A stretch of DNA of 64,000 bases, from contig NZ_FRCX01000001.1 in assembly GCF_900143065.1 (NCBI RefSeq), positions 496,001 to 560,000 of the forward strand, given 5' to 3'. The stretch's first letter is position 1, and every line of letters begins with the position of its first letter. Shown in pieces: positions 7,826-17,854 of this stretch. Source of the DNA: Duganella sacchari (lineage in GTDB: Bacteria; Pseudomonadota; Gammaproteobacteria; Burkholderiales; Burkholderiaceae_D). The position numbers were made by a program, and so were the translations under genes. The notes under the pieces were generated by a model. That model did no database searches and was not told the origin of the DNA. It was given only the letters and a program-made list of their open reading frames with translations.

Positions 7826-10038
7826 GCTTGATTCTCCGGTTTCCAGCGGCGCAGCAGCAGCGCATTGCTGATGACACTGACGGAACTCAGCGCCATCGCG
7901 CCGCCTGCTACCATCGGGTTGAGCAGGCCGAAGGCCGCCAGCGGTATGCCGATCAGATTGTAGATAAAGGCCCAGAACAGGTTCTGGCGGATCTTGCTGT
8001 AGCTGCGGCGCGAGATCGAGATGGCGGCCGCCACCAGTGCCGGATCGCCGCGCATCAGGGTGATGCCGGCAGCGTGCATGGCAACGTCCGTGCCGCTGGA
8101 CATGGCGATGCCGACATCGGCCGCCGCCAGCGCCGGTGCGTCGTTGATGCCGTCACCAACCATGGCGATGGTGGCGCCATCCGTCTTCAGCGTGCCGATG
8201 GTGGCGGCTTTGTCGGCTGGCAGCATGTTGGCGATCACGCGCTTCACACCGAGCTGCTTGCCGACGGCATCGGCGCTGCCCTGGTTATCGCCGGTCAGCA
8301 GGATAGTCTGGATCTGCATGGCATGCAGCGCCTGCACGGCAGCCTGCGCCTGCGGCTTGATGCGGTCGCCGAAAGCCAGCAGGCCAAGCAAGCCGTCAGC
8401 GCCGGGCGCCGCAAGCCACGAGACGGTATGCCCCTGGCGCTCCAGTTCTTCAGCGCGGGCAGACAGTGCCTGCAGCGAGATGGCCTGCTCACGCATCAGA
8501 CGCGTGCTGCCGAGGATGAGCTGCACGCCATCCACCGTCGCTGCGACACCGCGGCCGGGCAAGGCGCTGATGCCGGTCGCCACTGGCGCTGGCACGGCGC
8601 GGGCTTCAGCAGCCTGCTGTACGGCGCGGGCCAGCGCATGTTCGCTGCCGCGCTGGACAGCCGCAGCCAGCGACAGCAAGCGTGTCTCGTCGACGCCCGG
8701 CGCCGGCGCCAGCACCGCCAGCGATGGACGGCCTTCGGTCAGCGTGCCGGTCTTGTCGAAAGCCACGGTAGTGATGCGGTGGGCCAGTTCCAGCGCCTCG
8801 GCATCTTTAATCAGGATGCCATGGCGCGCCGCGACGCCGGTGCCGGCCATGATCGCGGCAGGCGTCGCCAGGCCTAAAGCACACGGACACGCAATCACCA
8901 GCACCGCCACGGCGTTGATGATGGCCTGCCCGGCATCGCCGACATACAGCCACCAGCCGGCAAAGGTCAGCAGCGCCAGCACCAGCACCACCGGCACAAA
9001 CACCGCACTGACGCGGTCCACCAGATGCTGCACCGGCGCCTTGGCCGCCTGCGCATCCTCCACCAGACGGATAATGCGCGACAGCGTGCTCTCCGCGCCA
9101 ATCGCGCTAACCCTCACCAGCAGCAGGCCTTCGCCATTGATGGCGCCACCCGTGACACGTTCGCCCGCATGACGCGCAACGGGCAGGCTCTCCCCCGTGA
9201 TGAGCGCTTCGTCAACATGGCTGGCGCCTTCCATGACCACGCCATCGGCGGCAATCCGTTCGCCGGGACGCACCACGATGATGTCGTCCACACGCACTTC
9301 ATGAATGGCGACATCCACATCCTGCCCGCCACGGCGTACGCGCGCGGACTCCGGGCGCAGCGTTTGCAGCGCGCGGATGGCGGCGGCGGTCTGGCGCTTG
9401 GCGCGCGCCTCCAGCCACTTGCCCAGCAAGACCAGCGTGATGACCACGGCCGACGCTTCAAAGTACAGATGCGGCATGTCGCCGCCCGCCAGCAGCTGGT
9501 AGATGCTCAGGCCATACGCCGCGCTGGTACCCAGTGCGACCAGCAAATCCATATTGCCGCTGCGGGCGCGGGCGGCCAGCCAGCCGGCGCGATAAAAGCG
9601 CGCGCCCAGCCAGAACTGCACCGGCGTGGCGAGCAGCCATTGAATGCGGCCATCCAGCATCCACTCAATGCCGGCCATTTCCAGCACCATGGGCAGCACC
9701 AGCGGCAAGGAGAACAGCGCGGCCAGCACGACGGCAAGGCCGCCCGTGGGCGCATAACGGCGATGGGCGGAAAGTGCTGCGGCCGGGGTCTGGGCATCAG
9801 CATCAGCAGCCGTTGCGGGCGCTGCATCGGCCGGCAGCGATGCTTCATAGCCGGCCTTGTCCACCGCCTGCTTGAGTACCGAAAAATCCAGTGGCTGTGC
9901 CGATTCCACCCTCGCCATTTCGGTGGCCAGGTTGACACTGACCTTGTCGACGCCTGGCACGGCAGCCAGTACGCGCTCCACCCTGCCCACGCAGGAGGCG
10001 CAGCTCATGCCGTCAATTTTGATCGCTTGCTGATTCAT
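7822..10038 (-). CDS. copA: Copper-exporting P1B-type ATPase CopA
   Basis: This 738-residue inner-membrane pump exports Cu(I) from the cytoplasm using ATP. It has one N-terminal heavy-metal-binding domain with GMSCASC (Cys13 and Cys16), eight expected transmembrane helices, the TGES actuator motif, the CPC metal site in membrane helix 6 (about 384-386), the phosphorylated Asp in DKTGTLTEG (about 427) and a [10 protein letters not shown] hinge. Length and order fit the CopA/CtpA group. It is the first gene of a two-gene operon with cueR and has its own MerR-type promoter. It is unrelated in function to the B12 operon on its left. Confidence 0.96.
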   Translation of the reverse strand: MNQQAIKIDGMSCASCVGRVERVLAAVPGVDKVSVNLATEMARVESAQPLDFSVLKQAVDKAGYEASLPADAAPATAADADAQTPAAALSAHRRYAPTGGLAVVLAALFSLPLVLPMVLEMAGIEWMLDGRIQWLLATPVQFWLGARFYRAGWLAARARSGNMDLLVALGTSAAYGLSIYQLLAGGDMPHLYFEASAVVITLVLLGKWLEARAKRQTAAAIRALQTLRPESARVRRGGQDVDVAIHEVRVDDIIVVRPGERIAADGVVMEGASHVDEALITGESLPVARHAGERVTGGAINGEGLLLVRVSAIGAESTLSRIIRLVEDAQAAKAPVQHLVDRVSAVFVPVVLVLALLTFAGWWLYVGDAGQAIINAVAVLVIACPCALGLATPAAIMAGTGVAARHGILIKDAEALELAHRITTVAFDKTGTLTEGRPSLAVLAPAPGVDETRLLSLAAAVQRGSEHALARAVQQAAEARAVPAPVATGISALPGRGVAATVDGVQLILGSTRLMREQAISLQALSARAEELERQGHTVSWLAAPGADGLLGLLAFGDRIKPQAQAAVQALHAMQIQTILLTGDNQGSADAVGKQLGVKRVIANMLPADKAATIGTLKTDGATIAMVGDGINDAPALAAADVGIAMSSGTDVAMHAAGITLMRGDPALVAAAISISRRSYSKIRQNLFWAFIYNLIGIPLAAFGLLNPMVAGGAMALSSVSVISNALLLRRWKPENQA

Positions 10039-10067
10039 GGGACACCCGATGCTGTTTGTACACCTAC

Positions 10068-10098
10068 AGCATCAAGTATCCCACGATTGGAAGGTCAA
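10068..10098 (-). promoter_or_regulatory. CueR-type promoter of copA
   Basis: On the minus strand a -35 box TTGACC (10093-10098) and a -10-like GATGCT (10068-10073) are separated by exactly 19 bp. The spacer carries an imperfect dyad (CCTTCC ... TGGGATAC). The long spacer and the dyad resemble the ACCTTCC-type operators used by CueR. The fecR stop codon lies immediately upstream with no obvious terminator, so some readthrough from the adhesin operon into copA is possible. Confidence 0.7.
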
Positions 10099-10105
10099 GG
10101 TTTTT

Positions 10106-10945
10106 TTAGCGGACTTCGCAATCCACGGAGTTGGACTTGGGCGGTGCGGCCGTATTGGCGCCCGGCTGGGACGAGGTAGGGTTAAATACGGGCGGTGGCG
10201 AGAACCTCAGGCCCGGATTCTGCGGAATCACGACCGCCTGCGTCGTAACGTTGGGCGTAAAGCCAAACTGGCCTGCGTTAAACGTCTGCGAGCCGCCCGA
10301 GTTGCTCAGATTGATAATGCCATCGATGACCTGCACATACAGGCCCGGTTTAATGGTAGGAGGCATATTCGGTACAGGCCCCTGCGCCAGCATCAGCGGC
10401 TGCACCGGCGCGGCGAGCGGGTCCAGCGCAGCAGTGCTGGCCAGCATATAGGCTTCACGCGCGGCGACGGCCTCCGCTGATGGCTCCACCCACTCGGCAA
10501 TAAAGGTGGTGCCGCGAATACCGATGGTGGCGGTCGGCGTCTTCATCGCGAACTTTTCCTTGTTACGCTTGCCCAGCAGGCCCGTCACCGAACGCAGGCC
10601 GCCCTTGACCAGATTGAAGGAAGCGCTGTCGGCATTGGGGTTGCCCGCCTCAAAGCTGAAGTTCTCCACCTTGAACGTGGTCGATGGCTTGAGTGTGATC
10701 TCGCTGTTGTCGATGAATTTCACCATGGCGTAGGTATTCTTCTCCGTCACCAGCGTGTCGCCGCTCTCCACTTCTGATTTCATCGAGAGGATACGCACGG
10801 CCCCATCGGCTTTCTTTGCCATCAGCGGGCCGCTCAGTTGCACCACGGTGCCTGCCACCTGAGCGGCCCAACTGGCGCCGGCCATCCAGAACAGCACCAG
10901 CAGCATCAGCGCTTTAATTGCAGTACATTTTTTTAACTGATTCAT
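10106..10945 (-). CDS. FecR-domain secreted protein, end of TPS operon
   Basis: This 279-residue exported protein has a signal peptide ([19 protein letters not shown]) and a FecR-like beta domain (about 30-155) with [32 protein letters not shown] and [11 protein letters not shown]. The rest is Pro/Asn-rich, with a Cys near the end (DCEVR). I start at [11 protein letters not shown] (10945), preceded by a GCGGGA-like ribosome site; the open frame upstream lies inside the TpsA gene. It overlaps the end of the TpsA gene by 32 nt. FecR domains of this stand-alone type often occur with CHASE2 adenylate cyclases, one of which lies in the same orientation upstream. It may bind or sense the exoproteins at the cell envelope; that role is inferred. 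Confidence 0.82.
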   Translation of the reverse strand: MNQLKKCTAIKALMLLVLFWMAGASWAAQVAGTVVQLSGPLMAKKADGAVRILSMKSEVESGDTLVTEKNTYAMVKFIDNSEITLKPSTTFKVENFSFEAGNPNADSASFNLVKGGLRSVTGLLGKRNKEKFAMKTPTATIGIRGTTFIAEWVEPSAEAVAAREAYMLASTAALDPLAAPVQPLMLAQGPVPNMPPTIKPGLYVQVIDGIINLSNSGGSQTFNAGQFGFTPNVTTQAVVIPQNPGLRFSPPPVFNPTSSQPGANTAAPPKSNSVDCEVR

Positions 10946-13900
10946 TTTTAATCCCGCTCTTGTCTTTGGATGCGTCATCGGCCGATTTGTCAGTCGCCTT
11001 ATCCTTCTTGTCGTCTGGCGTCGGCGTTGGCGAGGTGCCGCCCGACGTGGCGCCGCCGGATGCACTGCCGCTGCTCGAGGTAGTGCTGCCCGTTGACGCC
11101 GCCGATGCCAGCATGGTGATGACCTGGTTGCTTGCCTGCTGTATCGGCTTGACGGGTTCACTGGCCGTCGGTGGCGACAGCACCTGGCACAGTGCTGAAT
11201 TCGGCGCGATGGTGCAGATGTCTGCCGATGGCGGCGGTGTCGGCGTTGGCGTCGGTACCGGTGTAGGCACTGGCGTCGGCGTCGGCACTGGCGTTGGCAC
11301 CGGTGTCGGTACCGGCGTAGGCGTCGGCACTGGTGTAGGAACTGGCGTTGGCACAGGCGTTGGCACTGGGGTCGGTACCGGCGTCGGCACTGGCGTCGGA
11401 GTCGGCACCGGCGTTGGTACGGGTGTTGGAGTCGGCACCGGCGTTGGTACGGGTGTTGGAGTCGGCACCGGCGTCGGCACTGGCGTTGGCGTTGGCGTCG
11501 GCGTCGGCGTCGGAGTTGGCGGCTGCTGGTAGTTCGGCGTCACGCTGCCGTTCTTGTCGTGCACGCTGTTCGGATTCGTATTATTAACCTGGTACTGGGT
11601 CGCCGTGATCGATACCGTGCCATTGGTCGACGTCACCGTGCCGTTACTGCCGATGGTGATGGTATTGCTTGGATCGTAGCCCGTGCCCGCAGCCAGCGTG
11701 ATCGAGCCCGAGGTCGACGTCACCGAACCATTAATCACCAGTGGACTATGCGTTTGCAGCGTGATCGAGCCGGAAGTCGTCTGCACACCATTCGGCGACA
11801 GATCGGCAATCGTCATGCCGCCCTGGTTATCGATGATGATGGCGCCGCCGTTACCCCCGCCCGCATCGACCTGCTGGACCTTGTGCACCGTCAGCACCGA
11901 GCTATGCAAGGTGTTATTGGTGTTGGCGATATTGATGGCGGCCGTGCTGCCGCTACCCGCCGTATTGAGCGCGTTGAGCGAAGACACATGCGTTACCAGC
12001 GCATTGCTGCTGCCGATGCCGCCGATGCCACCACTGGCTGTCATGGCCAGCGCATTGGCGCTCAGCGTACCGCCAGTCGCCGTACCGCTGCCAGTCACAA
12101 TGCCGCCGCTCAGCACATCCAGCGTTACAGTGCCGTCGCTGCTGACACCATTGATGTCATACAGCTGGGTATAAGTCCCAGTGCCGCCCTGCAGGCGGCT
12201 AATCGCCAGCGTGCCGGTATTGGCGAAACTCAGGTTGCCGGTGCCGCTCTGCGACACCGCCAGATTGGTGATGGTATTGCCAGCATTGGTCAGCGTGATA
12301 TTGCCTGTGCCACCGGTTTCGATGCCCAGGTCGCGGACATTGATGACGCCAGTCTGCGTGATATTGCCGCTGTAGCTCAGTAAGCCGATGCGGTTGGTCA
12401 TGGCGTTGTAGTTCGCCGGCGACAGGCTCACCACAGCGATATCGCCCACGTTCAGCGCACTGTCACTGGAACCCAGTCCCAGCGTAGGCGCCACCAGGTG
12501 CGAGAAGTCATTCACCGCCACACAGCTGCCGGTGCCGCAGGTCACAGCACCGATCTTCATGCTGTAGCCGGCACTATACGGCCGCACGCTGGCTACCGAG
12601 GCCGTCACATCCGCCGCCAGCGTCAGCGTATTGGCGCCGATGTCAAACAGGCCCGCCGAGCTGGCCGTATTGACGGTGACCGTGTTGCCTTCCAGTGTTA
12701 CCTTCTGCGTCTTGCCGTCGATGGCCCCCGCCACAGTCACGGTGGGCGCCTCGATTGCAAGCTGCCCCCCAGTCTGGGCGCCGGTCAGCGTAAGGCCATT
12801 GAGCGTCAGATCATTCTTGCCTTTGAAATCAAGCGACCCGACACTGCTCGCGCTCAGCGCGCCGATCTGGTTGTCCGTACCGGACAAATCAACCGTACCC
12901 GGCGTCGTCACGCTCAGTGATGGCGACAGCAGCGTGCTGGAGACTCCCTCGCTGATATTGCCGGTGCTGCTCAGCACAATGCCTCCGGTGGCCGAGGTGT
13001 TATTCAGGCTGACATTGGCCGCTGCCGAGTTGTAGGTAAAACTGCCACCGCTTGCCGAGCCGCCGACATTGGCCGCCAGGTTGGCGCCGGTCAGCGAGAC
13101 TGCGTTACTGGCGATAGCGGTCAGGTTGGCCGCAGTGATCACGCCCGTACCGGTCACGTTGCTGCCTTGCAGCGTCACGCTCTGCGTTCCCGCATTCAAG
13201 GCGCCTGACACCGTCAGGTTGCCCACCGCATTGGCGTTGACCACCCCGTCGCCAAACGTGCCGGAGAGGGAAATCGCGTTCAGCGTCAGCGCACCATTAT
13301 TCTTGACCACCAGTGAACCGATATTGCTCGCACTCAGCGCGCCGATCTGGTTGGACATGCCATCCAGGCGGGCCGCCTGCGGTGTGGTCACGCTCACGGT
13401 CGGTGTACTCAGCACCGCATAGTTATCCTGCTCGATATTGCCGCCAGCCGACAAGGTAATGCCCGTGCTGCCGCTGAGATTGCTATTGATGTTGAAACCG
13501 CCTGCGGCATTGAACACAAAACTGCCGCTGTTGGCGTGGCCGCTCAGGTCCGTCACCTGGTTGGCGCCGGTCAGCGATACTGAGCTGCCATAGGCTGTCA
13601 ACTGGCCTGCCGTGAGCGCACCGGCGCCGCTGATCGTACCGGTGCCGGCGTCCAGGCTCAACTGGCCTTGCGTCTTGAGCGTACCAGTCGCAGCGATCGC
13701 ACCGCCTTTCAGGTACAGCTGGGACACAGCAGTCGTGCCGCTGCTCAGATCGATGCCGCCGTCAATCGTGACGGTACCGGCAAAACCGTCGGCCCGGCCG
13801 ATTTCCAGCGTGCCCGAACTCAGCGTTTTCAGTTCCGCTTCGCTCAGACTCAGCTTGCCGCTGGCCACCGCGCCCAGGCTGATATTGGTGGCGCTGCCAT

Positions 13901-16100
13901 ACGTGTCCACCGAGATGCTTTGCGCACTGACGCTGCCATTGACGCCACCAAGCGTCATGCTATCGCCGACCAGCGCTACCGTCGTGGTCGCGGATACATT
14001 GGCGCTACTGGTCGTGGTCAGCGTGCCGCTGCCATCCACGCTGACGCGTAAGTTGCGGGCGCCGCTCAGCGCCTTGCTCAGCGTGATGTCGCCGCCGCTC
14101 TCCAGCAGCAAGGTGCCGACGCCACTCAGGACGACATCGCCGCTGGTCGTGATATTGCCGGCCGCGCTATGGCCGATCGCCAGGTTGCCGCCGGAGATCG
14201 ACCCGAGACCCGCAGCGCTCAGGCCCAGCTTGCCGCTGGCCGAACCGCCCAGCACCGTCTCGCGGTTGGCAGTGTAGGTGGACAACGATACCGTATCGGA
14301 GCCGTCGCTGGCGCCACCGCCGATGGTGCCTGCAGCGCCATTGAGGTTGATGTTATCGGCGACAAACGATAACAACGGCGAGCCGCTGCTGCCGGTACGC
14401 ACCGCGCTATTGCTGCCCAGCGTGATATAGCCATCGGCCACCGTGGCGCGCGCGTCCAGGCTGCCGCCAGCCAGGTCGACCGTGCCATTAATGGTCACAT
14501 AACTGCCTTTGAGCGTCGCGTCCGCGCCATAGGTGCGCAGGATGTCGGTGCCGCTATTGTCCGCCAGCGTGACGCCGCCCATGCCGGAAGCGCTGCCGCT
14601 GGCGGCATCATTGGCGCTCAGCGTGACACCGCCGTTCATGTACAGCGGTGCATTGACCTTGATGTCATTGCCGGCCTGCGCTGTCAGCGTTGCGCTGGAC
14701 GTATTGGTGATGGCGCTGCTGAACGTGATGTCATGTTTCGCTTGCAGCACCACATTGGCGGTGGACTCCGAAATCAGGTCAGCGCCAATCGAGGTGGTCC
14801 CCGTGGACGGGCCAGCGCCAAACGTGGCGACGTCCGTCAGGCTCCCAGGCCGGCCGCTGACCACTTCAATATCGTACGGGTCCAGCAGCCAGGTGCCGGT
14901 CGCGCCTTTGGCAGCGCGGGTGCTCACGCGCGCGCCCGCCACATCGAGATAATTGGCCGAAGTTTCTATCTGCCCGCCATTGCCGCCGCTGGCGCCGCCA
15001 CGGGCCGACAGCATGCCATGCATGCGCGTCGCCTCCTGGCTCCACACCACCACCGTGCCGCCATTGCCACGCTGGGTCGCATCCGCGCTGATGACCGCAT
15101 CCTTGCCCACATAGGTGGCATCGGCGTTCATCACTGCGGCATTCTTGCCCTGGTAGTCGCCGCCCACCAGCACCTTGCCGCCGCCTGCCGCGCCGCTGGC
15201 ATCGACCACGGCATTGCCGGTCACGCCCACTCGCTGCCCCAGCAGCATGATGTCGCCGCCCGTGTTCAGATTGCTGCCGGTGGCAGTCGTGGTACTGCCC
15301 GCTTCCACCAGCGTGGTGCCGCTGGCCTTGAGCACGATCTGGCCGTTCTCGCCGCGCACCGCGCTGTTTGCATTGATCACGCCGCGCTGGTTGACCAGCG
15401 CACCAAACACGCCCACGCGGCCACCCTGCGCCACAATGCTGCCCAGGTTAATCGCCTGGTCAGACGGCGCCGACACCACCACCTGCACATTCGGATCGCT
15501 GGAGTCGAACAGCTGCACGCTCTTGCCCGCCGCCAGCACCACATCGCCATTGTGCGACGAGATCACGCCACTGTTTTCCACTGCTGGCGCGACCAGGAAA
15601 ATCTGGCCGCCGGACGGCGTGGTGATCGTGCCCTGATTGCTGACCTTGCCCGCGCTGGCATCACCGTTGAAGTTGTTTTTACCCGCCAGGAAATCCGTGT
15701 TCGAGAGGTTCAGACTGGAAGCCACCAGTCCCGCAACATCCACGCGCGAACCGGCGCCAAACACCACGCCGTTGGGATTAATCAGGAACACCTTGCCGTT
15801 CGACTGCAGCGAACCGAGAATCTGGCTCGGGTCCACGCCGCTGACGCGGTTCAGCACCTTGCTGTCGCTGCTCTGCTGGATAAAGCGGGTGATCTCGCCC
15901 GGTGCGATCGAGAAGCTGCGCCAGTCGATGATGGTGTTGGGCGTATTGGTGATCGAATACAGGCTGCCTTGCTGGTTGAAGGTGGCCATGCCGTGCACCA
16001 CGGTTGGCGCCACCGGATTGGCCTGCGCGGTACTGAAGGCAGCGGCCACCACCATGGCCAGCGCCTTGCGGCGCAAATTGAATGGAGTATGCGGTTTCAT
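10914..16100 (-). CDS. Giant TpsA exoprotein 1 (filamentous hemagglutinin type)
   Basis: This 1728-residue two-partner-secretion exoprotein has an N-terminal signal (ending near AQA-NP). The TPS haemagglutination-activity domain (about 30-300) carries VLNRVSG, the hallmark NPNGVVFG and [17 protein letters not shown] long Gly/Ser/Thr-rich beta-helical passenger follows. A Pro-Thr-Val linker (about 1527-1625) and a short Lys/Asp-rich tail end in KKMYCN. It lies 15 nt after tpsB and overlaps fecR. Its TPS region is closely similar at DNA level to that of the second TpsA at 17.9-24.9 kb, so it arose by duplication. It probably acts as a surface adhesin or biofilm protein; the ligand is unknown. 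Two Cys pairs lie internally (around CGTGSC and after the linker). Confidence 0.92.
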   Translation of the reverse strand: MKPHTPFNLRRKALAMVVAAAFSTAQANPVAPTVVHGMATFNQQGSLYSITNTPNTIIDWRSFSIAPGEITRFIQQSSDSKVLNRVSGVDPSQILGSLQSNGKVFLINPNGVVFGAGSRVDVAGLVASSLNLSNTDFLAGKNNFNGDASAGKVSNQGTITTPSGGQIFLVAPAVENSGVISSHNGDVVLAAGKSVQLFDSSDPNVQVVVSAPSDQAINLGSIVAQGGRVGVFGALVNQRGVINANSAVRGENGQIVLKASGTTLVEAGSTTTATGSNLNTGGDIMLLGQRVGVTGNAVVDASGAAGGGKVLVGGDYQGKNAAVMNADATYVGKDAVISADATQRGNGGTVVVWSQEATRMHGMLSARGGASGGNGGQIETSANYLDVAGARVSTRAAKGATGTWLLDPYDIEVVSGRPGSLTDVATFGAGPSTGTTSIGADLISESTANVVLQAKHDITFSSAITNTSSATLTAQAGNDIKVNAPLYMNGGVTLSANDAASGSASGMGGVTLADNSGTDILRTYGADATLKGSYVTINGTVDLAGGSLDARATVADGYITLGSNSAVRTGSSGSPLLSFVADNINLNGAAGTIGGGASDGSDTVSLSTYTANRETVLGGSASGKLGLSAAGLGSISGGNLAIGHSAAGNITTSGDVVLSGVGTLLLESGGDITLSKALSGARNLRVSVDGSGTLTTTSSANVSATTTVALVGDSMTLGGVNGSVSAQSISVDTYGSATNISLGAVASGKLSLSEAELKTLSSGTLEIGRADGFAGTVTIDGGIDLSSGTTAVSQLYLKGGAIAATGTLKTQGQLSLDAGTGTISGAGALTAGQLTAYGSSVSLTGANQVTDLSGHANSGSFVFNAAGGFNINSNLSGSTGITLSAGGNIEQDNYAVLSTPTVSVTTPQAARLDGMSNQIGALSASNIGSLVVKNNGALTLNAISLSGTFGDGVVNANAVGNLTVSGALNAGTQSVTLQGSNVTGTGVITAANLTAIASNAVSLTGANLAANVGGSASGGSFTYNSAAANVSLNNTSATGGIVLSSTGNISEGVSSTLLSPSLSVTTPGTVDLSGTDNQIGALSASSVGSLDFKGKNDLTLNGLTLTGAQTGGQLAIEAPTVTVAGAIDGKTQKVTLEGNTVTVNTASSAGLFDIGANTLTLAADVTASVASVRPYSAGYSMKIGAVTCGTGSCVAVNDFSHLVAPTLGLGSSDSALNVGDIAVVSLSPANYNAMTNRIGLLSYSGNITQTGVINVRDLGIETGGTGNITLTNAGNTITNLAVSQSGTGNLSFANTGTLAISRLQGGTGTYTQLYDINGVSSDGTVTLDVLSGGIVTGSGTATGGTLSANALAMTASGGIGGIGSSNALVTHVSSLNALNTAGSGSTAAINIANTNNTLHSSVLTVHKVQQVDAGGGNGGAIIIDNQGGMTIADLSPNGVQTTSGSITLQTHSPLVINGSVTSTSGSITLAAGTGYDPSNTITIGSNGTVTSTNGTVSITATQYQVNNTNPNSVHDKNGSVTPNYQQPPTPTPTPTPTPTPVPTPVPTPTPVPTPVPTPTPVPTPVPTPTPVPTPVPTPVPTPVPTPVPTPVPTPTPVPTPVPTPVPTPTPVPTPVPTPTPTPPPSADICTIAPNSALCQVLSPPTASEPVKPIQQASNQVITMLASAASTGSTTSSSGSASGGATSGGTSPTPTPDDKKDKATDKSADDASKDKSGIKNESVKKMYCN
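11225..11520. repeat. Low-complexity Pro-Thr-Val coding repeat
   Basis: About 300 bp of degenerate 6-bp and 12-bp units encode alternating PT and PV dipeptides in TpsA 1. A perfect 30-bp tandem copy occurs at 11401-11430 and 11431-11460, and the next copy begins at 11461. Such tracts can vary in length by slippage. The encoded segment is an extended wall-spanning or surface spacer placed just before the C-terminal tail. Confidence 0.9.
15000..15960. repeat. Direct repeat copy A: TPS domain of TpsA 1
   Basis: This stretch aligns with 23750-24710 at a constant offset of 8750 bp, with long identical runs (for example around 15301-15340 and 24051-24090). The two copies encode the TPS secretion domains of the two exoproteins in the same orientation. 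They are long enough to be substrates for homologous recombination. Confidence 0.8.
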
Positions 16101-16115
16101 CGTATTTATCTTGAA

Positions 16116-17699
16116 TCAGTAGGCCAGGCCTAGACGCAGGTGCAAGCGGTTGGCGTCGGCGCGGGTGGTGGCGCCAGCACGCAGTACATGGCCGTAATCG
16201 AGTTGCAGGTTCACATAGGTCGACAGCACAAAGCGCGCACCGATACCGGCACTGGCGATCGAGGTGCTAACAATCTCGCCTGGCTGGGCCTTGTTGCGGT
16301 GCACGTAGGCGCTGTCGTAGAAGCCCAGCAGGCGGCAGTTCCAGCCTGCGCGCGAGCACAGGTTGGGCGTGTACGCTTCCAAGTTGAGGCTGGCGCCGGT
16401 ATCGTTGGCGATTTCGCGCTCGATGAAACCACGCACCGACGTCGCGCCGCCGATACCGAACTGCTCGCCCGGGATCAGCGCGTCGCTGGTGTACTGGCCG
16501 TTGACAATGGCACGCAACTGCCACTGGTTCTCCAGCGCGCGGGTGATGCTGCCGCCAAAACGCAGCAGGGTGTAATCAGGCTTGGAATTGACGCGCGCCA
16601 GGTTGAAGGAAGCCGGGCCGCCATTCGATCCACCGGAAATATTGCGCAGCAAAGTGATCTGGCCGCCGACCTCGCCCAGCGCGATGGGCGCATTGGCCTG
16701 GTAGCTGATGCTGAGCGGGTGCACCGTCACATTGTTGCCCAGCTCAGTCCCCTGGTACTGCACGCTGTTCTTGAAGGCCTTCACGTCCACGCCATAGGAC
16801 AGGCGCGACTCGATCTCACCGCGCTTGGCCAGCGCCTGGTTGTAGCGCGCGCCATACACGGCGCCCTTGCCGCTGACCGCCAGGTTCAATGCGCCCGCGC
16901 TAACGGTGCCGGAATCGACGTTGGAATAGCTGGCAAAGAAATCCAGCGAGTCGCCCAGGCCGTACAGCGGAATATGGTAGCCCGCGCCATACACCTTGAC
17001 GCGGCCCGGCTCTTCGGCCGAGGTGGTGTACTGCAGCGACGCCAGATGGTCGCGGCCAAACAGATTGGCGTTTTGCAGGATCACGCCCAGGTGGGTCTTG
17101 CCGGTGGCTTCGGTGCCGGTGTTGTCGGCATTGGCCATCACCTTCCACGGCGATTCGTCTTTGACGTCCAGCACGGCATCGACTTCATCATCCTTCTCGC
17201 CGCTCTGCAGCTTCATCGTCACCTGCTTGGACGGGCTCTCGTTACCCTGCTTCAGGTTGGCCGATATGGTCTTCAGATTCGGCGAACGCCCCTCCTGCAG
17301 CGCCGGCAGGCTGCGGCGGATATTGGCTTCGTCAAAGTACTGGTTATTCTTGACCGAGACCCGGCCTATTTTGGTTTCCACCACACGCAGCACCACCACG
17401 CCGCCATTCAGTTCCTGCTCCGGCAACTCGATGGTGACCACATTGAAGCCGCGCTCATGGTAGACCGCCTCCAGTGCCTCCAGCGCGCGCTGCACGTCGC
17501 CGAAGTCGCGCTGCTTGCCGCTGTACTTGCTCAGCAGGGCATCGATTTCGGCAGGCGGCAACAAGGTATTGCCTTTGACTTCAAAACGGGAAATCTCAAA
17601 CCGGATGGCGCTGTCGTCTGCCGTATCGGCCGCCCATGCCGAGGCAACGGCGGCAGCAAGTAAGGACCCTGCAAGCAGGCGCGTTAGGCTATATCTCAT
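16116..17699 (-). CDS. TpsB outer-membrane transporter (ShlB/FhaC/HecB family)
   Basis: This 527-residue Omp85-superfamily pore secretes TpsA partners across the outer membrane without ATP. After a signal peptide (ending SAWA-AD) come a POTRA domain (FEISRFEVKGNTLLPPAEI, about 32-105) and a second POTRA-like region. The 16-strand barrel carries the tip motif SVRGF in loop 6 (about 425), and the protein ends in LRLGLAY with a C-terminal aromatic residue. It sits between two tpsA genes, 155 nt after the end of TpsA 2 and 15 nt before TpsA 1, and is the only transporter in the window. It therefore probably serves both exoproteins. Confidence 0.94.
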   Translation of the reverse strand: MRYSLTRLLAGSLLAAAVASAWAADTADDSAIRFEISRFEVKGNTLLPPAEIDALLSKYSGKQRDFGDVQRALEALEAVYHERGFNVVTIELPEQELNGGVVVLRVVETKIGRVSVKNNQYFDEANIRRSLPALQEGRSPNLKTISANLKQGNESPSKQVTMKLQSGEKDDEVDAVLDVKDESPWKVMANADNTGTEATGKTHLGVILQNANLFGRDHLASLQYTTSAEEPGRVKVYGAGYHIPLYGLGDSLDFFASYSNVDSGTVSAGALNLAVSGKGAVYGARYNQALAKRGEIESRLSYGVDVKAFKNSVQYQGTELGNNVTVHPLSISYQANAPIALGEVGGQITLLRNISGGSNGGPASFNLARVNSKPDYTLLRFGGSITRALENQWQLRAIVNGQYTSDALIPGEQFGIGGATSVRGFIEREIANDTGASLNLEAYTPNLCSRAGWNCRLLGFYDSAYVHRNKAQPGEIVSTSIASAGIGARFVLSTYVNLQLDYGHVLRAGATTRADANRLHLRLGLAY

Positions 17700-17854
17700 G
17701 TTGTGGACTCGTGGTGTTATCTGGCAGTTGAAACTGTCAATTTTGTCTTTTTGATATTTTGCAATAACAATCTTTCCTCGATGCTAGCATAGCCATCCCA
17801 CGCTGCGCGGCGATTTTCCCCGAGCCGCCCCAAGTGTTGGATTCCCGCCTAGAT

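Noticed and set aside
11401..11475. Possible CRISPR-like 30-bp repeats
   Set aside because: The repeats are directly adjacent with no spacers and encode an in-frame Pro-Thr-Val stalk of TpsA 1.
17700..17854. Promoter for tpsB in the gap after TpsA 2
   Set aside because: A TTGACA is present on the minus strand but no -10 box at a good distance, so I did not call it.
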